A stretch of DNA of 64,000 nt from Acinetobacter lwoffii (GTDB lineage Bacteria > Pseudomonadota > Gammaproteobacteria > Pseudomonadales > Moraxellaceae): NCBI RefSeq assembly GCF_024129435.1, contig NZ_JAMXXN010000011.1, positions 35,291-99,290 of the forward strand, read 5' to 3'. Shown one piece after another: positions 29,727 through 39,687 of this stretch. Made by a program: the position numbers and the translations under genes. Position 1 is the stretch's first letter. Every line of letters starts with the position of its first letter. The notes beneath the pieces were generated by a model. That model searched no databases, had not been told where the DNA came from, and saw only the letters and a list, made by a program, of their open reading frames with translations.

Positions 29727-32393
29727 TTAAAAGAATTTATAAGTACCACGTAGGAAGTAGGTACGGCCCATTGGATCACCGTGACGAGGGTCATAGCCAT
29801 ATTGAGCATTGTTGGTTGCATCAGAAGCAGGTGGTTCTGCATCAAACATGTTGCGAATACCTGCAGTTAGCTCTAAATTCTTGAATCCGCTATAGGTGCC
29901 TGCAAAGTTATAAAGCGTATAGGCACTTACATCACGTTCTTGAGAAAAGTCTTCATAACCACGGATATATTGTTGTTCTAGTCTCATTTTCCAGTCTTCA
30001 TAAGACCAGTTGATATTGGCAATATGTCTCCAGCGGACGACTGCAGGATCATCATAGATGCCGACGAGCCCTTCCCATTCACCGTTTGGTTCTTCTTGCT
30101 CATCCATTTTGATGACATAGGTACCATCAATCCCAAAACCAAAACGGCCTGTTGCTGTCATTGGGCTTAAGTAGTTCAGGCTGAGGTCAATCCCTTCAGT
30201 TTTTAATCCACCCATATTTTGTAGAGTTGTATTTAAATACTGGATACGACCATCTGGAGCGTAAACGATCAGATTGCCATAGCGATCAAGGTCATTAAAA
30301 ATGTCATTAGGAGTAACTGAGCTGACTAAACCTTCAATGTCAATATTGTAGTAATCAGCGGTGAATACCAGATTCTTGATTGGTTCATATACGAATCCGG
30401 CTGTAAAAGAGGTTGATTCTTCTGGCTGTAAGTCTGGGTTACCACCTTGTTTACGCTTGAACTGCATACCACATTGGTCTGCAAATTGGGTGCTGGTCGG
30501 TTGACCGTTAGCATCACAAAAACGTGGGTTATTGAAGTTAGTGCTAGTATTGGTTTCACTTTGTAAAGAGTTGATTTCCCACATACTTGGGGCACGGAAT
30601 CCAGTACTATAAGAACTACGGAACATTAACTCTTTAACCGGTTCCCAACGTAGGGATACTTTTGGATTGAAAGTATCACCAAAGTCACTATAGTCATCAT
30701 AACGTGCCGCAAGTTGAGCTTCTAGAGTCGGCAAGATCGGTACATGTAATTCAGTAAACACCGCAGTAATATCACGGTCACCTGAACTTGACGGTTTATT
30801 TGGATCAATACCAGAACCTGGAACCTGGCGAACAAGATCGGCATTCACCTTGGCTTCCCAGTCCTGAGTGGTGTAGCTACCACCCAAGGCAAATCCAACT
30901 TCACCTGCAGGTAGTTCATAGATTGGACGGCTGACGGTGAAATCTATAGTGGTAGAATCCAGACTTGCCATATTTGTTGGGCCTGCCACATCAAAAGTAG
31001 ACCATTTCCCAGCATCTGCAGCGGCCTGAGGACCAAATGGGTTTAAGGTGCCATCATTAAGTGCGGCTTGAACCAAACTTTGATTCAGGTAACCACTGAC
31101 GAAATTATCAGTTGCTTCACTTTTGGCATAAGTAACGCCACCATTTACATCCCAACCGTAGACTTCACCTTCAATCCCTGCAAAAAAGCGGTTTGATTCA
31201 TTTTCTGATTGAGAAACACGGTTACCTGATTGTGAACGTAAATAAAGTGCTGCTCTTGGATCTACCAGACCAGTGATGTCTGGTGTAATGCCGTTGCCTG
31301 GATAATATTTGCTGGTATTTGGAATAGAAAGACTACCTCCCCATACATCAGGTGCTATCGAGGTTTTTACTTTACTTTCAGTATAAATATATTCAGCAAT
31401 CGCATTTAATGAATCGGTTAATTTGAAGGTACCTTTACCTAGAGCTGAAAAAGTTTCTTCTTCTGGAGTAATACCAATGAGTGCTTGAGTGTTTAACAGG
31501 CAACGTGTACCAGATACAAACATATTTGGTGCATTATTACAGTTTTGATTGATATAAGGGTTAACTACACCTACACCTGAATCTAAAAGGTTGGCAGGGA
31601 AGCCGGCACTTGAACCGATCGCCATGTTCAACTCTGGAATTAAACCACCACGACGGCTGACTTTACGATCTTTGGCCATGATCATGTCAGAAGTACGATA
31701 ATCTACTACACCGTAAACGTTGAAACCTTGTTCATCCAGATCACCATAACCACCGAAAATAGAGACATCATATTTGTCGCCATTCTTTTCTTCAGGTGCT
31801 TGCAGTCCACCAGAAATACCGAAACCTTGGTATTCCTTTTTGATAATAAAGTTAATTACGCCGGCAATTGCATCTGCACCATATACTGCAGAAGCACCAT
31901 CACGCAGAATCTCGATTCGCTCAACCATCGCGAGCGGAATAATATTCAGGTTAACTTCAGAAGTACTAAATGGGCTGTTAGCCAAACGACGCCCATTTAA
32001 TAAAACTAAGGTCTTATCAGTACCAATCCCACGCAGGTTGGCAGAAGAACCTGAAGTATTACTTTTACCAATATTTTGAGAAACAGCAAAACCAGCTTGG
32101 TTAGCACTTACTTTATTAATGGCTTCTTCAACCGTGGTGACCCCCTGATTCACCAGATCTTCGACTTTAAGCACAGTAATAGGAGATGCACTTTGTGCAG
32201 CTACTCCTTTAATAGATGAACCTGTCACTGTCACTTTTTGAACCTTGGTAGGTTGAGCGGCAGAGTTTTCTGGTTCATCGGCTGCATGTGCCAAAGACAA
32301 GCACATCATACTTAAGGTAAGCGTACTTAACTTGAGTATTGTCTTGCCAACGGTTGGAGCCCCCATAGATCCGACCAATTTGTTTTTTTTCAT
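29727..32393 (-). CDS. TonB-dependent outer-membrane receptor
   Basis: An 888-residue receptor with a signal peptide ending SLAHA-ADEP. The plug domain has VTVTGSSIKG, SGSSANLRGIGTDKTLVLLNGRRL and ERIEILRDGASAVYGADAIAGVINFI; a 22-strand-type barrel ends GRTYFLRGTYKFF. This subgroup, with NLRG-x-G and LVLLNGRR, is often linked to peptide or other organic substrates rather than classic siderophores, but the ligand cannot be read from sequence. I start at ATG 32393; a GTG at 32405 overlaps the ribosome site. It faces the peptide ABC operon across an AT-rich spacer. Confidence 0.9.
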   Translation of the reverse strand: MKKNKLVGSMGAPTVGKTILKLSTLTLSMMCLSLAHAADEPENSAAQPTKVQKVTVTGSSIKGVAAQSASPITVLKVEDLVNQGVTTVEEAINKVSANQAGFAVSQNIGKSNTSGSSANLRGIGTDKTLVLLNGRRLANSPFSTSEVNLNIIPLAMVERIEILRDGASAVYGADAIAGVINFIIKKEYQGFGISGGLQAPEEKNGDKYDVSIFGGYGDLDEQGFNVYGVVDYRTSDMIMAKDRKVSRRGGLIPELNMAIGSSAGFPANLLDSGVGVVNPYINQNCNNAPNMFVSGTRCLLNTQALIGITPEEETFSALGKGTFKLTDSLNAIAEYIYTESKVKTSIAPDVWGGSLSIPNTSKYYPGNGITPDITGLVDPRAALYLRSQSGNRVSQSENESNRFFAGIEGEVYGWDVNGGVTYAKSEATDNFVSGYLNQSLVQAALNDGTLNPFGPQAAADAGKWSTFDVAGPTNMASLDSTTIDFTVSRPIYELPAGEVGFALGGSYTTQDWEAKVNADLVRQVPGSGIDPNKPSSSGDRDITAVFTELHVPILPTLEAQLAARYDDYSDFGDTFNPKVSLRWEPVKELMFRSSYSTGFRAPSMWEINSLQSETNTSTNFNNPRFCDANGQPTSTQFADQCGMQFKRKQGGNPDLQPEESTSFTAGFVYEPIKNLVFTADYYNIDIEGLVSSVTPNDIFNDLDRYGNLIVYAPDGRIQYLNTTLQNMGGLKTEGIDLSLNYLSPMTATGRFGFGIDGTYVIKMDEQEEPNGEWEGLVGIYDDPAVVRWRHIANINWSYEDWKMRLEQQYIRGYEDFSQERDVSAYTLYNFAGTYSGFKNLELTAGIRNMFDAEPPASDATNNAQYGYDPRHGDPMGRTYFLRGTYKFF

Positions 32394-33098
32394 CGTAATT
32401 TTCACCCTTTTGTTATGTGAAGTAGTGCTGGGAGGACTTAAGCAAAGCGAATGCCAACTTATAAATTATTAATTTTAAAAAATATTAAGTGATTGAAAAA
32501 ATTATATTTAATTTGATTTTTTTGGAGGAGTACTAAGTTCTGATGAAGAAATATTAAGAGAGGAGGGTTTAAAATCTGAAGAAAGTCTCTATACGAAACC
32601 ATGAGAAAGTAAAAAATAAATATTTAATGAATAAGAAAGGAATCTAAAACTGAAAGAGAAATTGAATAAAGTTTAATCATGGTGCATAATTTTTACATAA
32701 AATATATAATATTTTTTTAAAATAAATTATTTATAATACAAGTACTTGTGTTTATTTATTGTTTACCTAAAGGTATACAATAGTGCAATAAGATGAAACA
32801 GGGTTGAGTTATTTTTGTGCGAAATGAACTTCAGTAAGAATTTTGAGGATAAAAATTTAATTAATGATTCATGGAAAATATTATGTTATTCATAATGTTT
32901 TAAATAATTAATAAAAATAAACTTTTTTCAGTTAAAAACAGGAAGAAATCCCTATTTTTTGCAAGGATGGCATGAAATTCGCTTTGTTCAGTTTATTCCA
33001 TCTGTCCAGCTTTGACCCATCCATTGAAGCAAATATGGGATGATGTATTTAAAACTTCCTATAGCAATAAAACTTCAAGATAAAGAATAGGTAAAAAT
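32394..33098. other. AT-rich divergent regulatory region
   Basis: About 0.7 kb without a credible gene, much more AT-rich than its flanks, between the receptor gene and the ABC transporter operon. It holds two palindromes near 32738-32778 and must contain divergent promoters. A weak rightward candidate is TTGAAG at 33024-33029 with TATTTA at 33046-33051. I found no clear Fur box. Confidence 0.55.
32738..32778. promoter_or_regulatory. Paired palindromes, candidate operator
   Basis: ACAAGTACTTGT (32738-32749) is a perfect 12-base palindrome directly after a TATAAT at 32732-32737. GTTTACCTAAAGGTATAC (32761-32778) is near-perfect, with a perfect core TACCTAAAGGTA. Two symmetric sites 11 bases apart in the divergent spacer suggest binding of a dimeric regulator. 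No regulator gene lies nearby. Confidence 0.4.
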
Positions 33099-34877
33099 TT
33101 GAAATCAGCACTTTTTAGCATGACGATTTTGGCCTTGGCTATGAGCTCGGGGCAAACTGCCTGGGCAAAATCATCTGCACATCCGGATAAAGTTTTAAAC
33201 CTGGCTTTCGAAGCACCTGATGACGGTTTTGATATGGTCAAAACCTATAATTTTTATAGTGGTAGCGTGGCTGAGGCCATTTTCGAGTCTTTGTTGCGTT
33301 ATGACTATCTGGCCCGGCCTGCAATTTTGGCCCCAAATACCGCCGAGTCTTTACCCGTCGTTGAACAGGATGGCAAAGTTTATACCTTTAAAATCAAGCC
33401 AGGAATTTATTTCAGTCCGGATCCAGCCTTTCAGGGCAAGAAGCGTGAACTGGTTGCCCGGGATTATATTTATTCCATGCAAAGGGTGATGGATCCGAAA
33501 AACCATTCGCCTTCTTTTTCTTTTATCGAAGGCAAAATTCTTGGCGCAGATCAAATTATCCAGCAGGCCAAAAAAACGGGCAAATTTAACTATGATGCTC
33601 CGATTGCCGGTTTAAAAGCCCTAGATAAATATACCTTACAAATTACCCTGACCCGTTCAGACCTGAACTTTCCTTACATTCTGGCCTATGTCGCTTTTGC
33701 TGGCACTGCACGCGAAGTCATCGAACATTATGGCGATCGGGTAGGTCAGCACCCAGTCGGAACAGGGGCATACCAATTACACAAATATGTGCCGCGTAGC
33801 CGCATTGAGTTAACCGCTAATCCAAATTATCGCGGTTTTGTCTGGAACTTTAAGGGGGATGGTTCAGAGTGGGATCAACGGATTGTTAAAGCCATGCAAG
33901 GCAAGCAGATGCCGCAAATCGGCAAGGTCAAGATCAGTATCATTGAAGAAGAACAATCACGTTGGCTGGCTTTAAAATCTGGACAATTAGACTATGACAA
34001 ACTGACTGCAAGTGGCGCTGAACAGGCACTGGAAAATAAGCAGCTGAAAAGTGAATACAAGAAAAAAGGCATCCTGCATTATCCGAATAAAGAACCGGAA
34101 ATCACCTATACCATCATGAATATGCGTGATCCGGTGATTGGTGGAGACTCACTGGAAAAAATTGCACTACGCCGTGCCATTGCCTTGTCCTATAACCAGA
34201 AAGAGGCCATCCAGCAGCTATATAAGGGGCATGCTGTTAAAGCTGAAATGATTCTTCCTGAAGGCGTGGGCGGATATAACCCGAATTATAGAAGCAGTAT
34301 TGCCTATAACCCATTACTCGCCAATAAACTGCTCGATCGTTTTGGCTACAAGAAAGGCGCCGATGGTTATCGTACCTTGCCTGATGGCAAACCATTGGTT
34401 CTGAAAATGAACTCGACCAGCTCAAGTTCTTCCGTCATTTCTGCGGAACTATGGAAAAAGAACCTGGATGCAATCGGAGTAAAAGTTGAATTTAAAGTCA
34501 GTAACTTTGCCGACAATTTAAAAGAAGCCACCCAGTGCAAACATATGATGTGGGGTGGCGCCTGGATTGCAGATTATCCGGAAGGGGAAAACTTTGCCCA
34601 ATTGCTGTATGGCCCAAATGCCCAGCAAGGTAACCTGAGCTGCTATACCTCTAAAGCCTATGACGCGCTGTATCAAACTGCGATGAAACTGCCGCCTCAG
34701 CAACGTACTCCATATTATGAGCAGATGAACCGCCAGATGGAGGCCGATAATCCATGGATTTTGCACAATACCCGGGTACGCAACTGGCTGATTCACCCAC
34801 AGGTACAGGGCTTTAAGGCACATCCGGTGACCAGGGCAGTTTGGCAATATCTGGATATTGAACCTGTTAAAAAATAA
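33099..34877 (+). CDS. Peptide-type ABC transporter substrate-binding protein (family 5), copy 1
   Basis: A 592-residue SBP_bac_5 protein, of the size of DppA/OppA/YejA-type peptide binders. The family blocks are AEAIFESLLRYDYL, YTFKIKPGIYFSPDPAFQGKKRELVARDYIYS and HPVGTGAYQL. The start is probably TTG 33099: it gives a complete signal peptide (MKSALFSM...TAWA) with a positive residue, whereas ATG 33120 would remove it. A stop lies in frame at 33081. It heads a six-gene rightward operon and has a clear paralogue directly behind it. Confidence 0.88.
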   Translation: MKSALFSMTILALAMSSGQTAWAKSSAHPDKVLNLAFEAPDDGFDMVKTYNFYSGSVAEAIFESLLRYDYLARPAILAPNTAESLPVVEQDGKVYTFKIKPGIYFSPDPAFQGKKRELVARDYIYSMQRVMDPKNHSPSFSFIEGKILGADQIIQQAKKTGKFNYDAPIAGLKALDKYTLQITLTRSDLNFPYILAYVAFAGTAREVIEHYGDRVGQHPVGTGAYQLHKYVPRSRIELTANPNYRGFVWNFKGDGSEWDQRIVKAMQGKQMPQIGKVKISIIEEEQSRWLALKSGQLDYDKLTASGAEQALENKQLKSEYKKKGILHYPNKEPEITYTIMNMRDPVIGGDSLEKIALRRAIALSYNQKEAIQQLYKGHAVKAEMILPEGVGGYNPNYRSSIAYNPLLANKLLDRFGYKKGADGYRTLPDGKPLVLKMNSTSSSSSVISAELWKKNLDAIGVKVEFKVSNFADNLKEATQCKHMMWGGAWIADYPEGENFAQLLYGPNAQQGNLSCYTSKAYDALYQTAMKLPPQQRTPYYEQMNRQMEADNPWILHNTRVRNWLIHPQVQGFKAHPVTRAVWQYLDIEPVKK

Positions 34878-34899
34878 CTTGAGAAGATTAAGAACCAGT

Positions 34900-36702
34900 A
34901 TGAATGTGAATACAAACACTTTAAAAAAGCTGGCCAGTGGGGTTTTAATGGCCAGTTTAATGATGGCAGGTGCTGCACCCACATGGGCTGCCAATCCTGC
35001 CAATCCGAATAAAGTCTTAAAAACGGTCTTTCCTGCGGCTGAAACCGGTTTCGATCCCGGTTATATCCATGACCGTTATTCGGCCAAGATTAACTCGGCA
35101 ATTTTCGAAACCTTATATACCTATGATTATCTGGCCTCACCAGCGAAACTGGTGCCATTGACTGCGGTAGATATGCCTCAAGTCAGTGCAGACGGTTTGA
35201 CTTATACCATTAAAGTTAAAAAGGGCATTTACTTTGCAGATGATCCGGTCTTTGGCGGTAAAAAACGTGAACTGACCGCCTATGACTATGCCTATTCTCT
35301 AAAGCGTCTCTTAGATCCAAAACTTAATTCACCAAATAGCTGGTTGCTGGATGGTCGGATCAAAGGGCTGGAAGCATGGACAGCCATGGCGAAAAAAAAT
35401 GGCAAAGTCTATGAAAATCTATTTGAAGGTATTCAGACTCCAGATCGCTATACCTTGGTACTCAAGCTGAATAATCCGGATCAGAACTTTCCGATGTTGC
35501 TGGCACATGGACCTGCCGCTGCAGTAGCTCGTGAAGTGATTGAAAAATATAAAGACAAGGCGGGTTGGGTCATGAATAGGCCAGTGGGAACTGGCCCTTA
35601 TGTGCTCAGCCGTTGGACACCAGGCTCACGGATTATCTTAAAACCAAATCCAGCTTATCGTGGTTTTGTCTGGGACTTTAAAGCCAGTGGTGCAGAAGAT
35701 CAGGCCATTGTAAAAGCCATGCAGGGCAAAAAAATGCCTCAAATCGGCACTATTGATGTGCGTGTTATTGAAGAAGCGCAATCCCGGATGCTGGCATTTA
35801 AGAAAAATGAACTGGACCTGCTCGAAATTGAGGGCGATATCGTCGTACAGGCCCTCGATGGTGACAAATTAAAGCCTGAGCTGGCTCAGCAGGGAGTGAA
35901 GCTGTCACGTATTTTAGAGCCCTCCATTAGCTACCATTACTGGAATATGCAAAACCCGGTCGTGGGTGGTTTCACGCCAGAAAAAATTGCCTTACGTCGT
36001 GCCATGGCGATGGCATTTTCTGTAGAAAACATGATCAATGTATTACTTAAGGGAGATGGAGCAAAACTGCACATGCCTATCCCCCCAGGAGTAGCAGGCT
36101 ATTCACCGTCCTATAAAAGCAGTATTCCCTATTCAGTCAAAGCAGCCAACATGTTGCTCGACCGCTATAACTACAAGATCGGTGCAGATGGCTGGCGGAA
36201 AACGCCTGAAGGTAAACCTCTGGTGATTGAACTGATTACTGGGAATACCAGTCGGGGCCAGCAGCAGGGTGAATTCTGGAAAAAGACCCTGGACAGTATC
36301 CATATTCAGCTGACCAGTAAGGCCATGCCATTCGCTGAAGGCATCAAGCTGGAAAAGCAATGTAAAACCATGTTTAAGAGTTCTGCATGGATTGCCGATT
36401 ATCCGGATGCTGACAACTTTATGCAGTTGTTCTATGGCAAGAATATCAATGTCACCAACAATGCCTGTTTCAAGCATCCTGAATTCGACCGTCTATACGA
36501 ACAAACCCAGAGCATGCCGCCTGGACCGGAGCGTGATCTGCTCTACCGCAAAATGACCAGGATTCTGGAAGTCAACATGCCGACCCTGATGCTCTATAGC
36601 ACCTACCGTAACGCTTTGACCCAACCCCAAATTATTGGACATAAGTCCCATCCGATTCTGTCTTCAGAATGGATGTATATCGATATTAATACGAAAAAGT
36701 AA
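34900..36702 (+). CDS. Peptide-type ABC transporter substrate-binding protein (family 5), copy 2
   Basis: A 600-residue paralogue of the preceding protein, alike along its whole length (for example INSAIFETLYTYDYLASPAKL, RELTAYDYAYSLKRLLDPK and RPVGTGPYVLSRW). The signal peptide is MNVNTNTLKKLASG...APTWA, so I start at ATG 34900 rather than an upstream TTG. Two binding proteins for one permease suggest a widened substrate range, for instance different peptide lengths. It lies 22 bases after copy 1. Confidence 0.9.
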   Translation: MNVNTNTLKKLASGVLMASLMMAGAAPTWAANPANPNKVLKTVFPAAETGFDPGYIHDRYSAKINSAIFETLYTYDYLASPAKLVPLTAVDMPQVSADGLTYTIKVKKGIYFADDPVFGGKKRELTAYDYAYSLKRLLDPKLNSPNSWLLDGRIKGLEAWTAMAKKNGKVYENLFEGIQTPDRYTLVLKLNNPDQNFPMLLAHGPAAAVAREVIEKYKDKAGWVMNRPVGTGPYVLSRWTPGSRIILKPNPAYRGFVWDFKASGAEDQAIVKAMQGKKMPQIGTIDVRVIEEAQSRMLAFKKNELDLLEIEGDIVVQALDGDKLKPELAQQGVKLSRILEPSISYHYWNMQNPVVGGFTPEKIALRRAMAMAFSVENMINVLLKGDGAKLHMPIPPGVAGYSPSYKSSIPYSVKAANMLLDRYNYKIGADGWRKTPEGKPLVIELITGNTSRGQQQGEFWKKTLDSIHIQLTSKAMPFAEGIKLEKQCKTMFKSSAWIADYPDADNFMQLFYGKNINVTNNACFKHPEFDRLYEQTQSMPPGPERDLLYRKMTRILEVNMPTLMLYSTYRNALTQPQIIGHKSHPILSSEWMYIDINTKK

Positions 36703-36722
36703 GAAAAAATCTGGAGATGAAT

Positions 36723-38729
36723 ATGAAATCAAAATCTTTAAAATTAAGTACCTTATGTTTAATGATAATGGGGGGATATCAAGGTGTAGCGGCAGATACC
36801 CAAGTACAGCTGCTGCCATTATTCAAGGCTGCAGAAATTCCGTCTTTATGTGATGCCAGTCTGGCTTCCATGCAAAAAGATATCCAGATATTTGAAAATA
36901 AGAAAATTAAAGATAAAGCCAAGGCGGGGCCCTATCTGGCTGAATGGGATGAATTACATGCCAAAGCCCGGGATTTCGGTGCAGCAGTAGGACTCTATAG
37001 CAATGTCGATCCGGATCCTGCATTGCGTCAGGCAGCCGATGACTGTGAACTTAAAATCAGCAAATACCAGACCACCCTGTATCAGAATCCTAAACTGTAT
37101 GAACAGTTCAAAAAACTGAAAGCCAGTGATCCGATTGATCAGAAATTTTTAGAAGATATTCTGGAGCAGTTTGAGAACACCGGGGTGCAACTCAGTGCAG
37201 AAAAACAGAAACGACTGAAAGAAATTATTGAAGAAAGTACCAAACTGGGGCAGGACTTTTCTAAAAATGTGCGGGATAACCCTGAAAAAGTTGAATTTAC
37301 TCCAGCTGAAATGAAAGGCCTGCCAGAAAGTTACATCGCAAATTTAAAGAAAAATGAAAAGGGCAATTATCTGCTGGGCTTTGATTATCCGGAATACCAG
37401 CCTTTTATGGAGCTGGCAGAAAGTGATGAAGCACGCAAACGTTACCAGACCGCTTACACGCGTCGCGGGACCGAACAAAACCTGCAATTCATGAAAAAAG
37501 CCATTGATCTGCGTTATGAAATGGCACAACTTTTTGACAAGGAAAGCTATGCCCATTCTGCGCTTGAATTCCGCATGGCCAAAACTCCGGAAGCAGTGAA
37601 CGGTTTTCTAGATGAGGTTTATGCCAAAGTCGCACCTCTAGAAAAGCAGGATGTAGAACAATTACGCCAGTTTAAGGCTGAGACTTTAAAAGTTCCAGTA
37701 GAGAAAGCAGAAATTTCCCGCTGGAATCAGGGTTACTGGAGTGAAAAACTGCGTCAGGCCAAATACAAGGTCGACCAGGAAAAATTGCGGGACTATTTCC
37801 CGACAGAAGCATCGCAAAAATGGTTATTCGCTATTTCTTCGGAACTCTATGGCATTGAGTTCAAGCCGGTAAAAGTCAAGGCCTGGCATGATGAAGTGGA
37901 ATATTATGCGGTACATGACAAGGCTACGGGCGAATTCCTGGGCGGATTATATGTCGATAAATACCCGCGTGAAGGCAAATATGGGCATGCAGCTGTCTGG
38001 GGAGCTTATGGTGGCAGTACCCTGAATCAGCGTCGTCCAGTATCGGTATTGGTGACCAATTTTAACCGTAAGGGCTTGAATAGCAACGAACTGGAAACCT
38101 TTGTGCATGAAATGGGTCATGCCTTGCACGGGATTCTATCGAAAACCCGCTATACAGAACAGTCTGGTACCTCGGTAGAGCGTGACTTTGTTGAAGCGCC
38201 GTCACAGATGTATGAAGAGTGGGCACGCCGTCTGGAAACCTTGTCAAAAGTAGCGGATTACTGTGAGCCGGCATGTCCTCGCGTGGATGCTGCCATGACC
38301 GAGCGCTTAAAGAATGTGAAGAATTACGGCCGAGGCCTGCATTATGCCCGTCAGGCTTTATATGCCCAATATGATATGGCCTTGCATGGTAAAGATGCAA
38401 AAAACATTGAGCCTTTAAAACTCTGGCAGGATATGGAAGGTAAAACTGCCTTGGGTTATGTCAGCGGTCAGCAGTTCCCGGGACAGTTCGGGCATCTAAT
38501 GGGCGGCTATCAGGCAGGTTACTACAGCTATATGTGGTCTGAGGTCATTGCCCTGGATATGCTTTCATCCTTTGGTGATCAGCTGATGGACAAGAAAGTC
38601 GGTGCGCATTATCGCAATACGGTCCTGGCTCAAGGTGGTCAAAAGCATGGCGAGCAAATGGTGAAAGACTTCTTGGGTCGTGATCCGGACAGCAAAGCTT
38701 TCTTTAATGAAATCTCTGGAAAAAATTAA
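36723..38729 (+). CDS. Exported M3-family zinc metallopeptidase
   Basis: A 668-residue oligopeptidase of family M3 (Dcp/OpdA/thimet type). The zinc site is HEMGHALHG in TFVHEMGHALHG, with a downstream FVEAPSQMYEEW supplying the third ligand glutamate. The N-terminus (MKSKSLKLSTLCLMIMGGYQGVAA) looks like a Sec signal peptide, so it probably acts in the periplasm; the well-known E. coli M3 enzymes OpdA and Dcp lack a signal peptide. CTGGAG lies before ATG 36723. It sits between two peptide-binding proteins and two permease genes, 12 bases from the latter, which suggests that it trims peptides before uptake. Confidence 0.9.
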   Translation: MKSKSLKLSTLCLMIMGGYQGVAADTQVQLLPLFKAAEIPSLCDASLASMQKDIQIFENKKIKDKAKAGPYLAEWDELHAKARDFGAAVGLYSNVDPDPALRQAADDCELKISKYQTTLYQNPKLYEQFKKLKASDPIDQKFLEDILEQFENTGVQLSAEKQKRLKEIIEESTKLGQDFSKNVRDNPEKVEFTPAEMKGLPESYIANLKKNEKGNYLLGFDYPEYQPFMELAESDEARKRYQTAYTRRGTEQNLQFMKKAIDLRYEMAQLFDKESYAHSALEFRMAKTPEAVNGFLDEVYAKVAPLEKQDVEQLRQFKAETLKVPVEKAEISRWNQGYWSEKLRQAKYKVDQEKLRDYFPTEASQKWLFAISSELYGIEFKPVKVKAWHDEVEYYAVHDKATGEFLGGLYVDKYPREGKYGHAAVWGAYGGSTLNQRRPVSVLVTNFNRKGLNSNELETFVHEMGHALHGILSKTRYTEQSGTSVERDFVEAPSQMYEEWARRLETLSKVADYCEPACPRVDAAMTERLKNVKNYGRGLHYARQALYAQYDMALHGKDAKNIEPLKLWQDMEGKTALGYVSGQQFPGQFGHLMGGYQAGYYSYMWSEVIALDMLSSFGDQLMDKKVGAHYRNTVLAQGGQKHGEQMVKDFLGRDPDSKAFFNEISGKN

Positions 38730-38741
38730 GGAAGACAAGCG

Positions 38742-39680
38742 ATGCTGGCATATATTATTCGACGGCTTTGGCAAATGATCCCGACCATGCTCGGGGTGAT
38801 TTTGCTGATATTCCTGCTGTTTAACTGGGTAGGCGGAGACCCTGCCTATATTCTGGCCGGTAAAATGGCCAATGCGGAACAGATTGAAAACATCCGTCAG
38901 CAACTGGGTGTGGATCAACCGTATTACGTACAACTCTGGATCTTTATCAAGCAGATTTTAACCTTTGATTATGGGGTGAGCTGGAGCACCGGGGAGTCGG
39001 TGGCACAGATTATCACTACCCGTTTGGGGCCCTCACTGACCATTTTGATTCCACTGACCATTCTGCAAACTATTATTTCTATCATTTTGGCTTTGGGGGT
39101 GGCTTCGGTTCGTGGTTCTTTGACTGATCGCATGATCATGATGCTGTGTACGATCGGTATGTCGATCAGTATTCTGGTATACATCATCGTGTTCCAGTAT
39201 TTCCTGGCTTATGAATTGAGCTGGTTTCCGGTACAGGGCTGGAGCGATAATTTTGCCGATAATCTTTTTAAATATGCCTTGTTACCTGTGCTGATTATGT
39301 TGGTGGTAAGTATCGCACCAACACTACGCCTGTATCGTAGTTTTGTACTGGATGAAGTCAATCAGGACTATGTACGTACTGCGCGTGCCAAAGGCCTGGG
39401 TGAAAACCGTATCATGGGCGTGCATGTCTTGCGCAATGCTTCGATTCCGATTATTACCGATGTGATGGCAGGACTTCCGGCACTGCTGATCGGTGCTTTC
39501 CTGATCGAACGTTTTTTTGGTATTCCGGGAATTGGCCGTGAAGTTATTATTGCGGTAGAACGTTCCGATTTTCCTGTGATTAAAGCCATTACGGTCTATG
39601 TCGCTGCTGCGACCATGATATTCAACCTGATCGCCGATCTGATCTATAAATGGGTCGATCCGCGTGTACAGTTGAAGTAG
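38742..39680 (+). CDS. Peptide ABC transporter permease, DppB type
   Basis: A 312-residue inner-membrane permease. The opening MLAYIIRRLWQMIPTMLGV is typical of DppB/OppB/YejB proteins, and the EAA loop that contacts the ATPase is YVRTARAKGLGENRIMGVHVLRNA. Six transmembrane helices are expected. It pairs with the next gene, 7 bases away, to form the translocation channel of the operon's transporter. Confidence 0.92.
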   Translation: MLAYIIRRLWQMIPTMLGVILLIFLLFNWVGGDPAYILAGKMANAEQIENIRQQLGVDQPYYVQLWIFIKQILTFDYGVSWSTGESVAQIITTRLGPSLTILIPLTILQTIISIILALGVASVRGSLTDRMIMMLCTIGMSISILVYIIVFQYFLAYELSWFPVQGWSDNFADNLFKYALLPVLIMLVVSIAPTLRLYRSFVLDEVNQDYVRTARAKGLGENRIMGVHVLRNASIPIITDVMAGLPALLIGAFLIERFFGIPGIGREVIIAVERSDFPVIKAITVYVAAATMIFNLIADLIYKWVDPRVQLK

Positions 39681-39687
39681 GTGAATT

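Noticed and set aside
32394..33098. AT-rich spacer as a mobile element remnant or genomic island edge
   Set aside because: No terminal repeats, transposase fragments, integrase or tRNA nearby. AT-richness alone is common in divergent regulatory regions of this group.
34518..35003. Open frame of 161 codons opposite the junction of the two binding-protein genes
   Set aside because: It crosses two real genes on the other strand and has no signal of selection visible to me.
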